Shown here one piece after another: positions 16,158 to 24,849 of a stretch of DNA of 64,000 nucleotides (the first letter of the stretch is position 1; each line of letters begins with the position of its first letter). The notes beneath the pieces are model-generated. The model did no database searches and had not been told where the DNA came from. It worked only from the letters and a program-made list of their open reading frames with translations. Source of the stretch: Prevotella aff. ruminicola Tc2-24 (GTDB taxonomy: Bacteria; Bacteroidota; Bacteroidia; Bacteroidales; Bacteroidaceae). Both the position numbers and the translations under genes were made by a program. The stretch spans positions 124,001 to 188,000 of the forward strand of contig NZ_FOIQ01000004.1 of assembly GCF_900110895.1 (NCBI RefSeq), given 5' to 3'.

Positions 16158-17261
16158 ATGAATATCAACGAACTGGAAGGTAAGCGGATAGCGGTGCTGC
16201 TCTCGGGCGGCGTGGACAGCAGTGTGGTGGTGTACGAGTTCGCACGACTCGGACTGCATCCCGACTGCTTCTATATCAAGATAGGTCCGGAGGAGGAAGA
16301 GGAATGGGACTGTTCCAGTGAGGAGGACCTGGAGATGGCCACGGCCGTGGCGCATAAGTACGGTTGCCGGCTGGAGGTGATCGACTGTCACCGTGAGTAC
16401 TGGGACCAGGTGACGAGATACACGATGGACAAGGTGAGGGCCGGACTGACCCCCAACCCGGATGTGATGTGCAACAGACTGATTAAGTTCGGTGCCTTCG
16501 AGGAGAAGCGCGGACACGACTACGATCTCTTTGCTACAGGGCACTATGCACAGACGGAGATAGACGACGAGGGACGCAAATGGCTGGTGACCAGTCCGGA
16601 TCCGGTGAAGGACCAGACGGACTTCCTGGCGCAGATCTACGACTGGCAACTGAGGAAGGCGCTCTTTCCCATCGGTCATTATGTGAAGGACGAGGTGCGC
16701 CAGATAGCCGAACGCGAGCATCTGGTCAATGCCAAGCGCAAGGACTCGCAGGGGATATGCTTCTTAGGGAAGATCAACTACAACGACTATATACGGCGCT
16801 ACCTGGGTGAGAACCCTGGCGACGTGATAGAGCTGGAGACGGGCAGGCGCATCGGTGAGCACAAGGGTCTGTGGTTCCATACCATCGGTCAGCGCAAGGG
16901 TATGGGATTCGGCGGCGGACCGTGGTTCGTGGTCAAGAAGGATGTGGAGAGGAACATCCTCTACGTGTCTCATGGCTACGACCCCGAGACAGCTTATAAG
17001 CAGGACTTCCCCATCCATGATTTCCATGCACTGACACGACCGTTGGACGAGGTGTTCGGTGCGCAGACGACGGGGGCGGCGATCACGTTCAAGATCCGGC
17101 ATACGCCTGGCTATCTGGCGGCGACACTGGAGCAGACGGGCGCTGGCAGCTATATCGTGCATGCCAAGGAACGGATACACGGGGTGGCCCCGGGACAGTT
17201 CTGTGTGGTCTACGATGAGCATCACCACCGTTGCTTAGGCTCTGGGGAGATAACCATCTGA
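16158..17261 (+). CDS. mnmA: tRNA-specific 2-thiouridylase MnmA
   Basis: 367 residues. It thiolates U34 of tRNA for Lys, Glu and Gln. The PP-loop SGGVDSS is at about residues 18-24. Catalytic Cys residues are visible in NPDVMCNR and in KDSQGICFLG, and ATGHYAQ lies between them. The C-terminal beta-barrel follows GQRKGMGFGGG. An upstream in-frame ATG at 16101 is rejected because it would add a non-homologous leader and contain the -7 box. The start at 16158 leaves an extremely short 5' leader with no room for a normal ribosome-binding site. A terminator follows at 17269-17304. Confidence 0.95.
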   Translation: MNINELEGKRIAVLLSGGVDSSVVVYEFARLGLHPDCFYIKIGPEEEEEWDCSSEEDLEMATAVAHKYGCRLEVIDCHREYWDQVTRYTMDKVRAGLTPNPDVMCNRLIKFGAFEEKRGHDYDLFATGHYAQTEIDDEGRKWLVTSPDPVKDQTDFLAQIYDWQLRKALFPIGHYVKDEVRQIAEREHLVNAKRKDSQGICFLGKINYNDYIRRYLGENPGDVIELETGRRIGEHKGLWFHTIGQRKGMGFGGGPWFVVKKDVERNILYVSHGYDPETAYKQDFPIHDFHALTRPLDEVFGAQTTGAAITFKIRHTPGYLAATLEQTGAGSYIVHAKERIHGVAPGQFCVVYDEHHHRCLGSGEITI

Positions 17262-17268
17262 AAATAAC

Positions 17269-17304
17269 ACATCCCGCTCAGCGTTGCTGGCGGGATGTTT
17301 GTTT
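17269..17304. terminator. Terminator between mnmA and the GH67 gene
   Basis: ACATCCCGC (17269-17277) pairs with GCGGGATGT (17290-17298), 9 bp with a 12-base loop, followed by TTTGTTTT on the plus strand. It lies between convergent genes. Confidence 0.85.
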
Positions 17305-17343
17305 TGATGGCTTTGTGTTATTTCCTGACTTTATTCCTTGGCT

Positions 17344-19191
17344 TTATTTCCTGGCGAAGCTGCCGAAGTAGTCGAGACAGGTCTTCTGCCATTCGCGGGC
17401 ATTCTCCAACTGGTGCTGCAGGCGCTCGTCGACCTCCTGCCAGCGCTGCTCGTCGATGGTCGGCTTGCTGTTGTGCCAGATATCGATGAAGCTCTCCACC
17501 TCTTTGACTCCACGGCCGTAACGGTAGGTCAGCTCATCGATGAGGGTGCGGCCGCTGTTGGTGCGGTAGGTCCATGGCACATGATGGAACCAGAGCAGGT
17601 AGCGCTCGGGACAGGTGGTCAGGTCGTCGTAGAGCGAGCAGTAGGGCTCACGGTACTGCGAGGTGGCATCGGTGCCGGTATGACTGCGGTCGAAACCGAT
17701 GCCTGCGGAGTCGGCCTGATGGTAGTACACGGGGCACCACTCGAGGGGGTAGTGGGCGATGTAGCCGTCGGGCTCGGGACCGTAGTGGTGGTCGAACTTG
17801 AAGATATGGTGCAGACCCAAGGGCATCATGTAGTCGACGCAGGCCTCACGACTGCGTAGCATCATGCTGAGCAACGGGGTGCGGTGACTGTCGTCGATAT
17901 CGAACGTGGCGGAGAGCCATTCGTCGGCGATCTGCTCGCTTTTCAGGGTGGGGTCCCAGGCCAGACGACCGAAGGCATACCAGTTGGCCTGCGAGAAGTG
18001 ATGACCGCACCAGTTCTTGTCTAAGCCGATATTCGCCACACCTGCGACGCCCACCAGACGGGCGGGGGCTACATAGCCGAAGAACTCGCGCCACATCGGG
18101 GCGAGGTACACCAGGTGGCGCGACTGTCCGAGATACTCCTGGGTGATCTGCAGCTCGGCCATCTGGGGGGTCTTGTGCATATTGTCGAAGATGGGGGCAT
18201 AGGGCTCGCGCGGCTGGAAGTCGAGCGGTCCGTTCTTGGACTGGAGGATCACGTTCGAGCGGAACAGTCCGTCGTCGTTGATGAACTCGGAAACGGCCTG
18301 CTTCACACGGTCCTCGCCCTTGTGGTTGGCACCATAGACAAACGAGCGCCACATGATGATGCCGCCGTAGGGGGCCACGGCATCGGCCAGCATATTGGCA
18401 CCCTGGGCATGGGTTCTATGGTAGTCGCCAGGACCAGGCTGACCCTCGGAGTTGGCTTTCACGAGGAAGCCGCCGAAGTCGGGAATCTCACGATAAATCT
18501 CCTTGGCCTTGGCTTTCCACCAGGTCTTCACCTTCGCGTTCAGGGGGTCGGCGGTCTGAAGACCGCCTAGGGCCATCGGCGAGGCGAAGTTGACGGACAG
18601 ATAGACCTTGATACCGTAGGGGCGCAGGATGGCGGCGATCTCTTTCACCTTATTTATATATAGAGGCGACAGAATTCTTGGGGAGGCATTGACATTGTTG
18701 AGCACGGTGCCGTTGATGCCTATCGAGGCGTTGGCTCTGGCATAGGCTCTGACGAGGGCGGCATCGATGGCCTTCGGTTGGTCGCCGTCGAGGTCCCAGA
18801 AGATGCTACGACCAGCATAGCCGCGCTCGATCGTGCCGTCGAGGTTGTCCCAGTGGTTCAGGATACGGTACTTGAAGTAGGGCTTCTGATAGCCTTGGGT
18901 GGCAGGCTCCCTCAGTAGGGTGTAGGCACCGTACAGCAGGCCTGTCTCGTCCTTGGCGGAGATGGTCGTCCCTTCTATCTTGAAGGCCTCGGCCTCGATG
19001 GTGGGATCGATGGCAAGGGTCACCTCGTCGCCTCGGAAATACTTCCGCAGCTCGTCGGCAGCGATACATGCGGGTCCGTTCACTTTTGCTTTGTCGACAG
19101 ATTGGTAGCGCAGCCACAGTCGACTACCGTCCTCGGCCTGGACTTGGCCCATGACGAGGCAGGTCATGATCAGTAATGTCAGTTTCTTCAT
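17344..19191 (-). CDS. GH67 alpha-glucuronidase, secreted
   Basis: 615 residues with a signal peptide (MKKLTLLIMTCLVMGQVQA). Alpha-glucuronidases of family 67 remove (4-O-methyl-)glucuronic acid from the non-reducing end of glucuronoxylo-oligosaccharides. Family signatures: YRILNHWDNLDGTIERGYAG (about residues 105-125), DFGGFLVKANSEGQPGPGDY with a conserved Glu (about 235-255), and MWRSFVYG. It is somewhat shorter than many GH67 enzymes, mainly at the C-terminus. It is divergent from a GH35 gene. Its -7 box (19200-19207) is only 8 bases before the ATG, so the mRNA leader should be very short. Confidence 0.9.
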   Translation of the reverse strand: MKKLTLLIMTCLVMGQVQAEDGSRLWLRYQSVDKAKVNGPACIAADELRKYFRGDEVTLAIDPTIEAEAFKIEGTTISAKDETGLLYGAYTLLREPATQGYQKPYFKYRILNHWDNLDGTIERGYAGRSIFWDLDGDQPKAIDAALVRAYARANASIGINGTVLNNVNASPRILSPLYINKVKEIAAILRPYGIKVYLSVNFASPMALGGLQTADPLNAKVKTWWKAKAKEIYREIPDFGGFLVKANSEGQPGPGDYHRTHAQGANMLADAVAPYGGIIMWRSFVYGANHKGEDRVKQAVSEFINDDGLFRSNVILQSKNGPLDFQPREPYAPIFDNMHKTPQMAELQITQEYLGQSRHLVYLAPMWREFFGYVAPARLVGVAGVANIGLDKNWCGHHFSQANWYAFGRLAWDPTLKSEQIADEWLSATFDIDDSHRTPLLSMMLRSREACVDYMMPLGLHHIFKFDHHYGPEPDGYIAHYPLEWCPVYYHQADSAGIGFDRSHTGTDATSQYREPYCSLYDDLTTCPERYLLWFHHVPWTYRTNSGRTLIDELTYRYGRGVKEVESFIDIWHNSKPTIDEQRWQEVDERLQHQLENAREWQKTCLDYFGSFARK

Positions 19192-19199
19192 ATGTATGG

Positions 19200-19207
19200 C
19201 AAAAGTA
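19200..19207 (-). promoter_or_regulatory. -7 promoter box very close to the GH67 start
   Basis: The minus strand reads TACTTTTG (TAnnTTTG) with 8 bases between the box and the ATG at 19191. Confidence 0.5.
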
Positions 19208-19282
19208 CAATAAAATCTTCAAAAATCATCATCAAAGACCATAAATGATTGATAATTTCCCTGCAATGTCATTTTTTTACGC

Positions 19283-19290
19283 TAAATTTG
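19283..19290 (+). promoter_or_regulatory. -7 promoter box for the GH35 gene
   Basis: TAAATTTG matches TAnnTTTG, 29 bases upstream of the ATG at 19320. It shares the 128-bp divergent region with the GH67 promoter. Confidence 0.55.
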
Positions 19291-19319
19291 CATGCGAAAA
19301 CTGTAGCTAAGACAAATAT

Positions 19320-21812
19320 ATGACGTGTAAGTTCTTTATCAGAAATGTGTTACTGTCGGTTGTGATGGCCGGCATGTTCTTCGTACCCCAGACCATGAGG
19401 GCCGCCGACTTCACCGTGGGCCACAAGACCTTCCTCCTTGACGGCAAGCCTTTCGTTATCAAGGCAGCGGAAGTGCATTACCCACGTATCCCGCGTGCCT
19501 ACTGGGAGCATCGTATCCAACTGTGTAAGTCGTTGGGCATGAACACGCTCTGCATCTATGTGTTCTGGAATATCCATGAACAGCGCGAGGGACAGTTCGA
19601 CTTCTCCGAGAATAATGATGTGGCAGCGTTCTGTCGATTGGCCCAGCAGAACGGGATGTATGTCATCGTGCGTCCCGGACCGTATGTCTGTGCGGAGTGG
19701 GAGATGGGCGGTCTGCCCTGGTGGCTGCTGAAGAAGAAGGATATCCGACTGAGGGAGCAGGATCCTTACTTCATGGAGCGTGTCAGGCTCTTCGAGCAGC
19801 AGGTGGCACGCCAGTTGGCACCGCTGAGCATCCGTAACGGGGGACCTATCATCATGGTACAGGTGGAGAACGAATATGGCTCTTATGGTGAGGACAAGCC
19901 TTATATCTCTGCGATACGTGACATGGTGCGCGATGCCTGGGGCTCTGGCGCGCCTGTGATGTTCCAGTGCGATTGGAGCAGTAACTTCGAGAAGAACGGG
20001 CTCGACGATCTGGTGTGGACGATGAATTTCGGCACGGGCGCGAACATCGACGAGCAGTTCCGTCGTCTGGGTGAACTCCGTCCTGATGCACCGAAGATGT
20101 GCTCGGAGTTCTGGAGCGGCTGGTTCGATAAGTGGGGAGCACGGCATGAGACGCGTCCTGCCAAGGATATGGTCGACGGTATCGACGAGATGTTGTCGAA
20201 GGGCATCAGCTTCTCTCTTTATATGACTCATGGGGGTACTTCGTTCGGACATTGGGCGGGGGCCAACAGTCCGGGCTTCGCACCGGATGTCACCTCTTAC
20301 GACTATGATGCGCCCATCAACGAGCATGGTGCTCAGACGGAGAAGTTCGTCAAGTTGCGTGAGGTGCTGCAGAAATACAGTGACGAGCCATTGCCCAAGC
20401 GACCGCCGTTCCCTAACGGTCTTATCAGTATTCCGCCGTTTGAGTTGACGGAACGGGCTGACATCTTGTTGGGTGTCGACTCGCTGGTGATGGACAGTGA
20501 GCTGCGTACCATGGAGGAGATGGATCAGGGCTGGGGCTCGATGATCTACCAGACGGTGCTGCCTGAGATTCCGCAGGAGAGTGTGCTCACGCTGAACGAT
20601 TGTCATGACTATGCTCAGGTGTTCATCGATACGACTTATATCGGCAAGATCGATCGTGTGCGTAATGAGAGGAGTCTCCGTCTGCCGGCTGTCAGGAAAG
20701 GTCAGGAGCTGAAGATCCTCCTGGAGGCGATGGGGCGTATCAACTTTGGACGGGCTATCAAGGACTATAAAGGTATCACTAAGAGTGTGACCATCACTGC
20801 CGAGGTTGACGGCCATGAGCTGACATGGGACCTGCGCCGTTGGACCATCATGACGATACCTGATGACTATCAGACGGCTGTCAAGGCGCTGGCCACCGCC
20901 AAGGCCATGAGGAATGAGATGGCAGGGAACGGTCAGGTGACCGAGCTGCCTGCTCCTTACAAAGGCTCTGGCTACTATCGGGGTTATTTCCAGTTGAACA
21001 GGGTGGGTGATACGTATCTGAATATGGAGGCTTTCGGAAAAGGACAGGTCTATGTCAACGGACATCCCATCGGACGGTTCTGGTCTATCGGCCCGCAGCA
21101 GACGCTCTATGTGCCTGGCTGCTGGCTTAAGAAGGGAAAGAATGAGGTGATCGTCCTCGACGTGGTGGGGCCATCGCTGCGGGCTTACTATCCGTCGGCT
21201 CTGAAGGCTCTGGATAAGGCGAACAAGAAAAAGCGCGCAGGACGTTTTCTCCGGAGGCCGAAGGAGACCAAGGTGGAACAGATGTCTGTCTATCCGACGT
21301 TGTTCGGACAGAACCGTCCGGAACTGGATAAGTTGAATATAGAGAAGACACGCACGCATAATAACCCTGGCGACAAGCCAGACCTGAACTCTGCCACGCC
21401 TGTGGCCGAGGGTCAGTTCGTGGCTGGCAACGGTTGGCAGACCGTACGTTTCGACCAGCCAGTACGGGGACGTTATATCGCTCTTCAGGCGCTCTCCACC
21501 CAGACGGGTGGTGACGAGGTGGCCGTGGCAGAGGTCTATGCCCTCAATGCCCAGGGGGCTCGAATCAGTCGTGAGGCGTGGACGGTGAAGTATGCCGACA
21601 GCGAGGATATCCTTCGTGGGAACAACACGGCCGACAAGGTGTTCGACCTGCAGGAGTCTACGTATTGGCGCACAGAAAAAGGATCTGCTCTTCCGCACTT
21701 GATGGTCATCGACCTTGGCAGTGAACAGATCCTGACGGGTTTTGATTATCTCCCTCGTGCCGAACAGTCGGCACCTGGTTCTATCCGTTCCTATCGTCTG
21801 TTCGTGTATTAA
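19320..21812 (+). CDS. GH35 beta-galactosidase with C-terminal discoidin-like domain, secreted
   Basis: 830 residues. The signal peptide ends near residue 28 (TMRAADF). The GH35 catalytic barrel (about 35-340) carries the acid/base Glu in VQVENEYGSYG and the nucleophile Glu in MCSEFWSGWFDKWG. Beta-sandwich domains follow (YRGYFQLNR, GKGQVYVNGHPIGRFW). The last 130 residues (WQTVRFDQPVRGRYIALQAL to SYRLFVY) look like an F5/8-type carbohydrate-binding module. It should release terminal beta-galactose from plant or host glycans in the periplasm or at the surface. It is divergent from GH67 and convergent with GH3. The stop codon lies inside a 15-bp perfect hairpin. Confidence 0.92.
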   Translation: MTCKFFIRNVLLSVVMAGMFFVPQTMRAADFTVGHKTFLLDGKPFVIKAAEVHYPRIPRAYWEHRIQLCKSLGMNTLCIYVFWNIHEQREGQFDFSENNDVAAFCRLAQQNGMYVIVRPGPYVCAEWEMGGLPWWLLKKKDIRLREQDPYFMERVRLFEQQVARQLAPLSIRNGGPIIMVQVENEYGSYGEDKPYISAIRDMVRDAWGSGAPVMFQCDWSSNFEKNGLDDLVWTMNFGTGANIDEQFRRLGELRPDAPKMCSEFWSGWFDKWGARHETRPAKDMVDGIDEMLSKGISFSLYMTHGGTSFGHWAGANSPGFAPDVTSYDYDAPINEHGAQTEKFVKLREVLQKYSDEPLPKRPPFPNGLISIPPFELTERADILLGVDSLVMDSELRTMEEMDQGWGSMIYQTVLPEIPQESVLTLNDCHDYAQVFIDTTYIGKIDRVRNERSLRLPAVRKGQELKILLEAMGRINFGRAIKDYKGITKSVTITAEVDGHELTWDLRRWTIMTIPDDYQTAVKALATAKAMRNEMAGNGQVTELPAPYKGSGYYRGYFQLNRVGDTYLNMEAFGKGQVYVNGHPIGRFWSIGPQQTLYVPGCWLKKGKNEVIVLDVVGPSLRAYYPSALKALDKANKKKRAGRFLRRPKETKVEQMSVYPTLFGQNRPELDKLNIEKTRTHNNPGDKPDLNSATPVAEGQFVAGNGWQTVRFDQPVRGRYIALQALSTQTGGDEVAVAEVYALNAQGARISREAWTVKYADSEDILRGNNTADKVFDLQESTYWRTEKGSALPHLMVIDLGSEQILTGFDYLPRAEQSAPGSIRSYRLFVY

Positions 21813-21831
21813 CGCGACAGACGATAGGAAC
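21787..21831. terminator. 15-bp perfect hairpin across the GH35 stop, between convergent genes
   Basis: GTTCCTATCGTCTGT (21787-21801) pairs perfectly with ACAGACGATAGGAAC (21817-21831); the 15-base loop holds the TAA at 21810-21812. No T-run follows on either strand, so it may act as a bidirectional stop, a 3' stability hairpin or both. Confidence 0.6.
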
Positions 21832-21837
21832 AGATGC

Positions 21838-24183
21838 TTATTGCTTCAACAGATTGAGTGACTGTTGAGGAGCAAGAGCATTCGTTGTCTTCTCTGTGTA
21901 TTCCGAGAGCTTCAGTGTCGCTGTGGCAGTAATGTCACGGCTGCTATTGCCGATACGGAACGTATAGGTGCCAGCTTCTGTGAGCCACTGCGAACCTGCC
22001 TCGTCGAAACTGGCTAGGTCGCGCACAGGAATCACCATGGTGAGAACCTGGCTCTCGCCAGGCTTCAACTCACGTGTCTTGGCAAAGGCTTTCAGTTCTT
22101 GAGTAGGTTTCGCAAGCTTTCCTTTGGGAGCCTGAACATAGACCTGAGCCACCTCTTTACCCGTTATACTTCCTGTATTCTTAACGGTGACACACACTTC
22201 GACGGCATCTTTTCCTTTGGCCTTCACCACAGGTTTAGCAAAACTGAACGTTGTGTAGCTCAGTCCGAAACCGAAGGGATAGGCTACATTCTTCTGGAAG
22301 GTGTCGAAATAGCGGTAGCCCACATAGATGTCTTCCTCATGGTTTGTGTAGGCATGTCCTGGGATAGGACGCTTGTTGGCAGCCATATCCTTGAAAGTAT
22401 AAAAGTCAATATTGCCAGGGAAATCCTTCGTAGAGGCATGATCAGTGGCAGAGATGGGCCATGTCATGGTAAGCTTTCCAGAGGGGTTCACCTTACCTGT
22501 GAGCAGATCGGCAATCGAGTTGCCACCTTCCATGCCAGGTTGCCATGCACAGAGAATAGCATCAGGATAGGCGCTCCAAGAGGCTGTCTCGATGACACTT
22601 CCTGAGTTGATGATTACGATGACAGGCTTGCCAGCAGCATGGAAAGCGTTGCAGACATCCGTGATCAGGGCACGCTCCTCAGGGATAAGGTTGAACTCCG
22701 TGTCGATGTCGCGGTCGACACCTTCACCAGCCTGGCGTCCGATGGTGATGATGGCAGCGTCGGCATGCTTTACTTCATTGTTGACGGCGATGGGTGAGAT
22801 ACCGATCTCAGGATATTTCTGCTGACCGAAATACTCACTCTGGTACCATTTGGCGGGGTGGCGCTCGGCTTGGAACTTCACCTTGGCATATTCGATGTAT
22901 TTGCGATAGATATCAGTGAGTGTGGGCGAAGAGCTGATGCCTACATTCTGCAGTCCTTCCAGCATGTCAACCACATAAGGGGGGTGAACACAGCCAGAAC
23001 CTGTTCCGCCAGAGAGGAAATCGTAGGAGTTCTCGCCAAACAGGGCAACCGTTTTGATTACACCTTTCTTCCAAGGCAGTGTGCCGTTATTCTTCAGAAG
23101 AACGATACCTTCGGCGGCTGTCTGTCGGGTGATGGCAGCATGAGCCTTGAAGTCGGGGGCATTGCTGGCGGGATACTGGTGGAAACTCGGGGTTTTGACA
23201 ATGTACTCAAGCATGCGGCGCACGTTACGATCGACATCGGCGATGTCGAGACTACCGTTTTTTACACCGTCGATGATCTCCTGTACCTGAGCCGGCTGAC
23301 CAGGTTCCATGAGGTCGTTGCCTGCCTGTACCTCACGGATGGTGGGGAGTCCCTCGCGGATGCCGATCCAGTCGGTCATCACGATTCCTTTGAAGCCCCA
23401 GTCGTCACGGAGGATCTTGGTGAGCAGGTCGTGGTTGCCCATCGAGAACTCGCCGTTGATCTTGTTATACGAGGCCATGATGGTCCAGGGGTTACTCTCG
23501 CGGACGGCAATCTCGAAGCCGCGGAGGTAGAGCTCACGGGCGGCACGCTGACTGACGCGCTCGTCGACGCTCGTGCGGTCTGTCTCCTGGGAGTTTACGG
23601 CAAAATGCTTGGCCGAGACGCCTGCGCCCTGACTCTGCACACCGTTGATATAGGCGGCGGCGATCTTACCTGTCAGCAGAGGGTCTTCGGAGTAATATTC
23701 GAAGTTACGACCGCAGAGGGGGTTGCGGTGTAGGTTCATGCCAGGGCCGAGGATGACGTCGCAGCGGTATTCCTTGGTCTCGTTACCGATGGCTTCGCCC
23801 ACCTTGCCTACAAGCTCGGTGTTCCAGGTGGAAGCCAGACAACTGCCGATAGGGAAGGCCGTGGCATAGTAGGTCTTGTCTGTGCCCTTGCGTGTGGGGT
23901 CGATACGTACGCCGGCAGGACCGTCTGTCAGTACGGTGGCAGGGATGCCGAGACGGGGAATGGCTGGCGAGGTTCCTGCGGCACCTGCCACAAGGTCTGC
24001 CTCACCGCCTACGACGGCTCCTGCACCAAAGAAATTGTTGGCTCCTCCGACGAGCAGTTTGGCTTTCTCTTCAAGGGTCATAGCCTGAAGCACCTCGTCG
24101 ATGTTGTTGGCACTTAGCTTGGGCTGGGCATTCATTGTCATAGCGAATGATACAAATAAGGAAATGGTAAGTAGTTTTTTCAT
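21838..24183 (-). CDS. GH3 beta-glucosidase (or beta-xylosidase-like), secreted
   Basis: 781 residues with signal peptide MKKLLTISLFVSFAMTMNAQ. The N-terminal GH3 barrel has the nucleophile Asp in GIVMTDWIG and the substrate loop SAKHFAVNSQETDR. The second domain (about 370-600) includes VIVIINSGSVIE, and a fibronectin III-like domain closes the protein (TFSFAKPVVKAKGKDAVEV onward). It releases terminal glucose or related sugars from beta-linked oligosaccharides; exact substrate specificity cannot be read from the sequence. It is last of a minus group after the deacetylase gene, with a 42-bp gap, and convergent with GH35. Confidence 0.9.
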   Translation of the reverse strand: MKKLLTISLFVSFAMTMNAQPKLSANNIDEVLQAMTLEEKAKLLVGGANNFFGAGAVVGGEADLVAGAAGTSPAIPRLGIPATVLTDGPAGVRIDPTRKGTDKTYYATAFPIGSCLASTWNTELVGKVGEAIGNETKEYRCDVILGPGMNLHRNPLCGRNFEYYSEDPLLTGKIAAAYINGVQSQGAGVSAKHFAVNSQETDRTSVDERVSQRAARELYLRGFEIAVRESNPWTIMASYNKINGEFSMGNHDLLTKILRDDWGFKGIVMTDWIGIREGLPTIREVQAGNDLMEPGQPAQVQEIIDGVKNGSLDIADVDRNVRRMLEYIVKTPSFHQYPASNAPDFKAHAAITRQTAAEGIVLLKNNGTLPWKKGVIKTVALFGENSYDFLSGGTGSGCVHPPYVVDMLEGLQNVGISSSPTLTDIYRKYIEYAKVKFQAERHPAKWYQSEYFGQQKYPEIGISPIAVNNEVKHADAAIITIGRQAGEGVDRDIDTEFNLIPEERALITDVCNAFHAAGKPVIVIINSGSVIETASWSAYPDAILCAWQPGMEGGNSIADLLTGKVNPSGKLTMTWPISATDHASTKDFPGNIDFYTFKDMAANKRPIPGHAYTNHEEDIYVGYRYFDTFQKNVAYPFGFGLSYTTFSFAKPVVKAKGKDAVEVCVTVKNTGSITGKEVAQVYVQAPKGKLAKPTQELKAFAKTRELKPGESQVLTMVIPVRDLASFDEAGSQWLTEAGTYTFRIGNSSRDITATATLKLSEYTEKTTNALAPQQSLNLLKQ

Positions 24184-24225
24184 TTTTATAATAGTGTTTA
24201 GAAGTTTAACTTGGGTTGGGGTCGA

Positions 24226-24837
24226 CTAAGGGAAGACCTTGAAGATGTAGCCCTCTTCCTTCAGCCACTGAAGACTCTCTGGTAGGGCCGTACGAAGCTT
24301 ATCTATCGATTTCAGGGAGTCGTGGAAGGTGATGATAGAGCCATTGCGGGCGTAGTGCTTCACGTTGTTCACCACATCCTCTGCAGTCATCCACTTAGAA
24401 TAGTCGCGTGTCACAAGATCCCACATGACCACCTTGAACTTCCTGCTGACCCATGCGTACTGACCAGTGCGCATCCAACCATGAGGCGGACGGAAATAGC
24501 GGCTCTTGATATAGGCGTTGGCCTTCTCGATATTGTAGTTGTACTCTTTGATGGTATGACGGAACCCACTGATATGGTTATGGGTGTGGTTGCCTACCTG
24601 ATGACCTTCTGCAACGATCCGCTCATACAGGTCGGGATATTTCCGTACGTTGTCGCCCACCATAAAGAAGGTGGCCTTGATATCAAACTGCTTGAGCGTA
24701 TCAAGGATGAAGGGGGTGGCCTCTGGGATAGGACCGTCGTCAAAGGTCAGATAGACTGCCCTTTCACGACGGTTCATCCTCCAGAAGGCTTTGGGATATA
24801 GCCAGCGGAGATAGATGGCTGGTTGTTCTATGAACAT
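24226..24837 (-). CDS. Polysaccharide deacetylase (NodB homology, CE4)
   Basis: 203 residues. The NodB motifs are present: TFDDGP (about residue 31) with the catalytic Asp pair, HTHNH with the metal-binding His residues (about 83-87), RPPHGWM and the late ITFHDS. No clear signal peptide is seen, although the N-terminus is hydrophobic (PAIYLRWLYPKAFW) and might anchor it. It would remove N- or O-acetyl groups from a cell-wall or capsule polysaccharide. The start is 12 bp after the stop of the DUF2723 gene, so both are in one operon. Confidence 0.9.
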   Translation of the reverse strand: MFIEQPAIYLRWLYPKAFWRMNRRERAVYLTFDDGPIPEATPFILDTLKQFDIKATFFMVGDNVRKYPDLYERIVAEGHQVGNHTHNHISGFRHTIKEYNYNIEKANAYIKSRYFRPPHGWMRTGQYAWVSRKFKVVMWDLVTRDYSKWMTAEDVVNNVKHYARNGSIITFHDSLKSIDKLRTALPESLQWLKEEGYIFKVFP

Positions 24838-24849
24838 GCTGGTTTCCTC

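Noticed and set aside
19350..21698. A 782-codon open frame on the minus strand opposite the GH35 gene.
   Set aside because: It lies wholly antisense to a gene with clear GH35 catalytic motifs and has His/Arg/Leu-rich composition typical of a shadow frame. It shows no recognisable domain.
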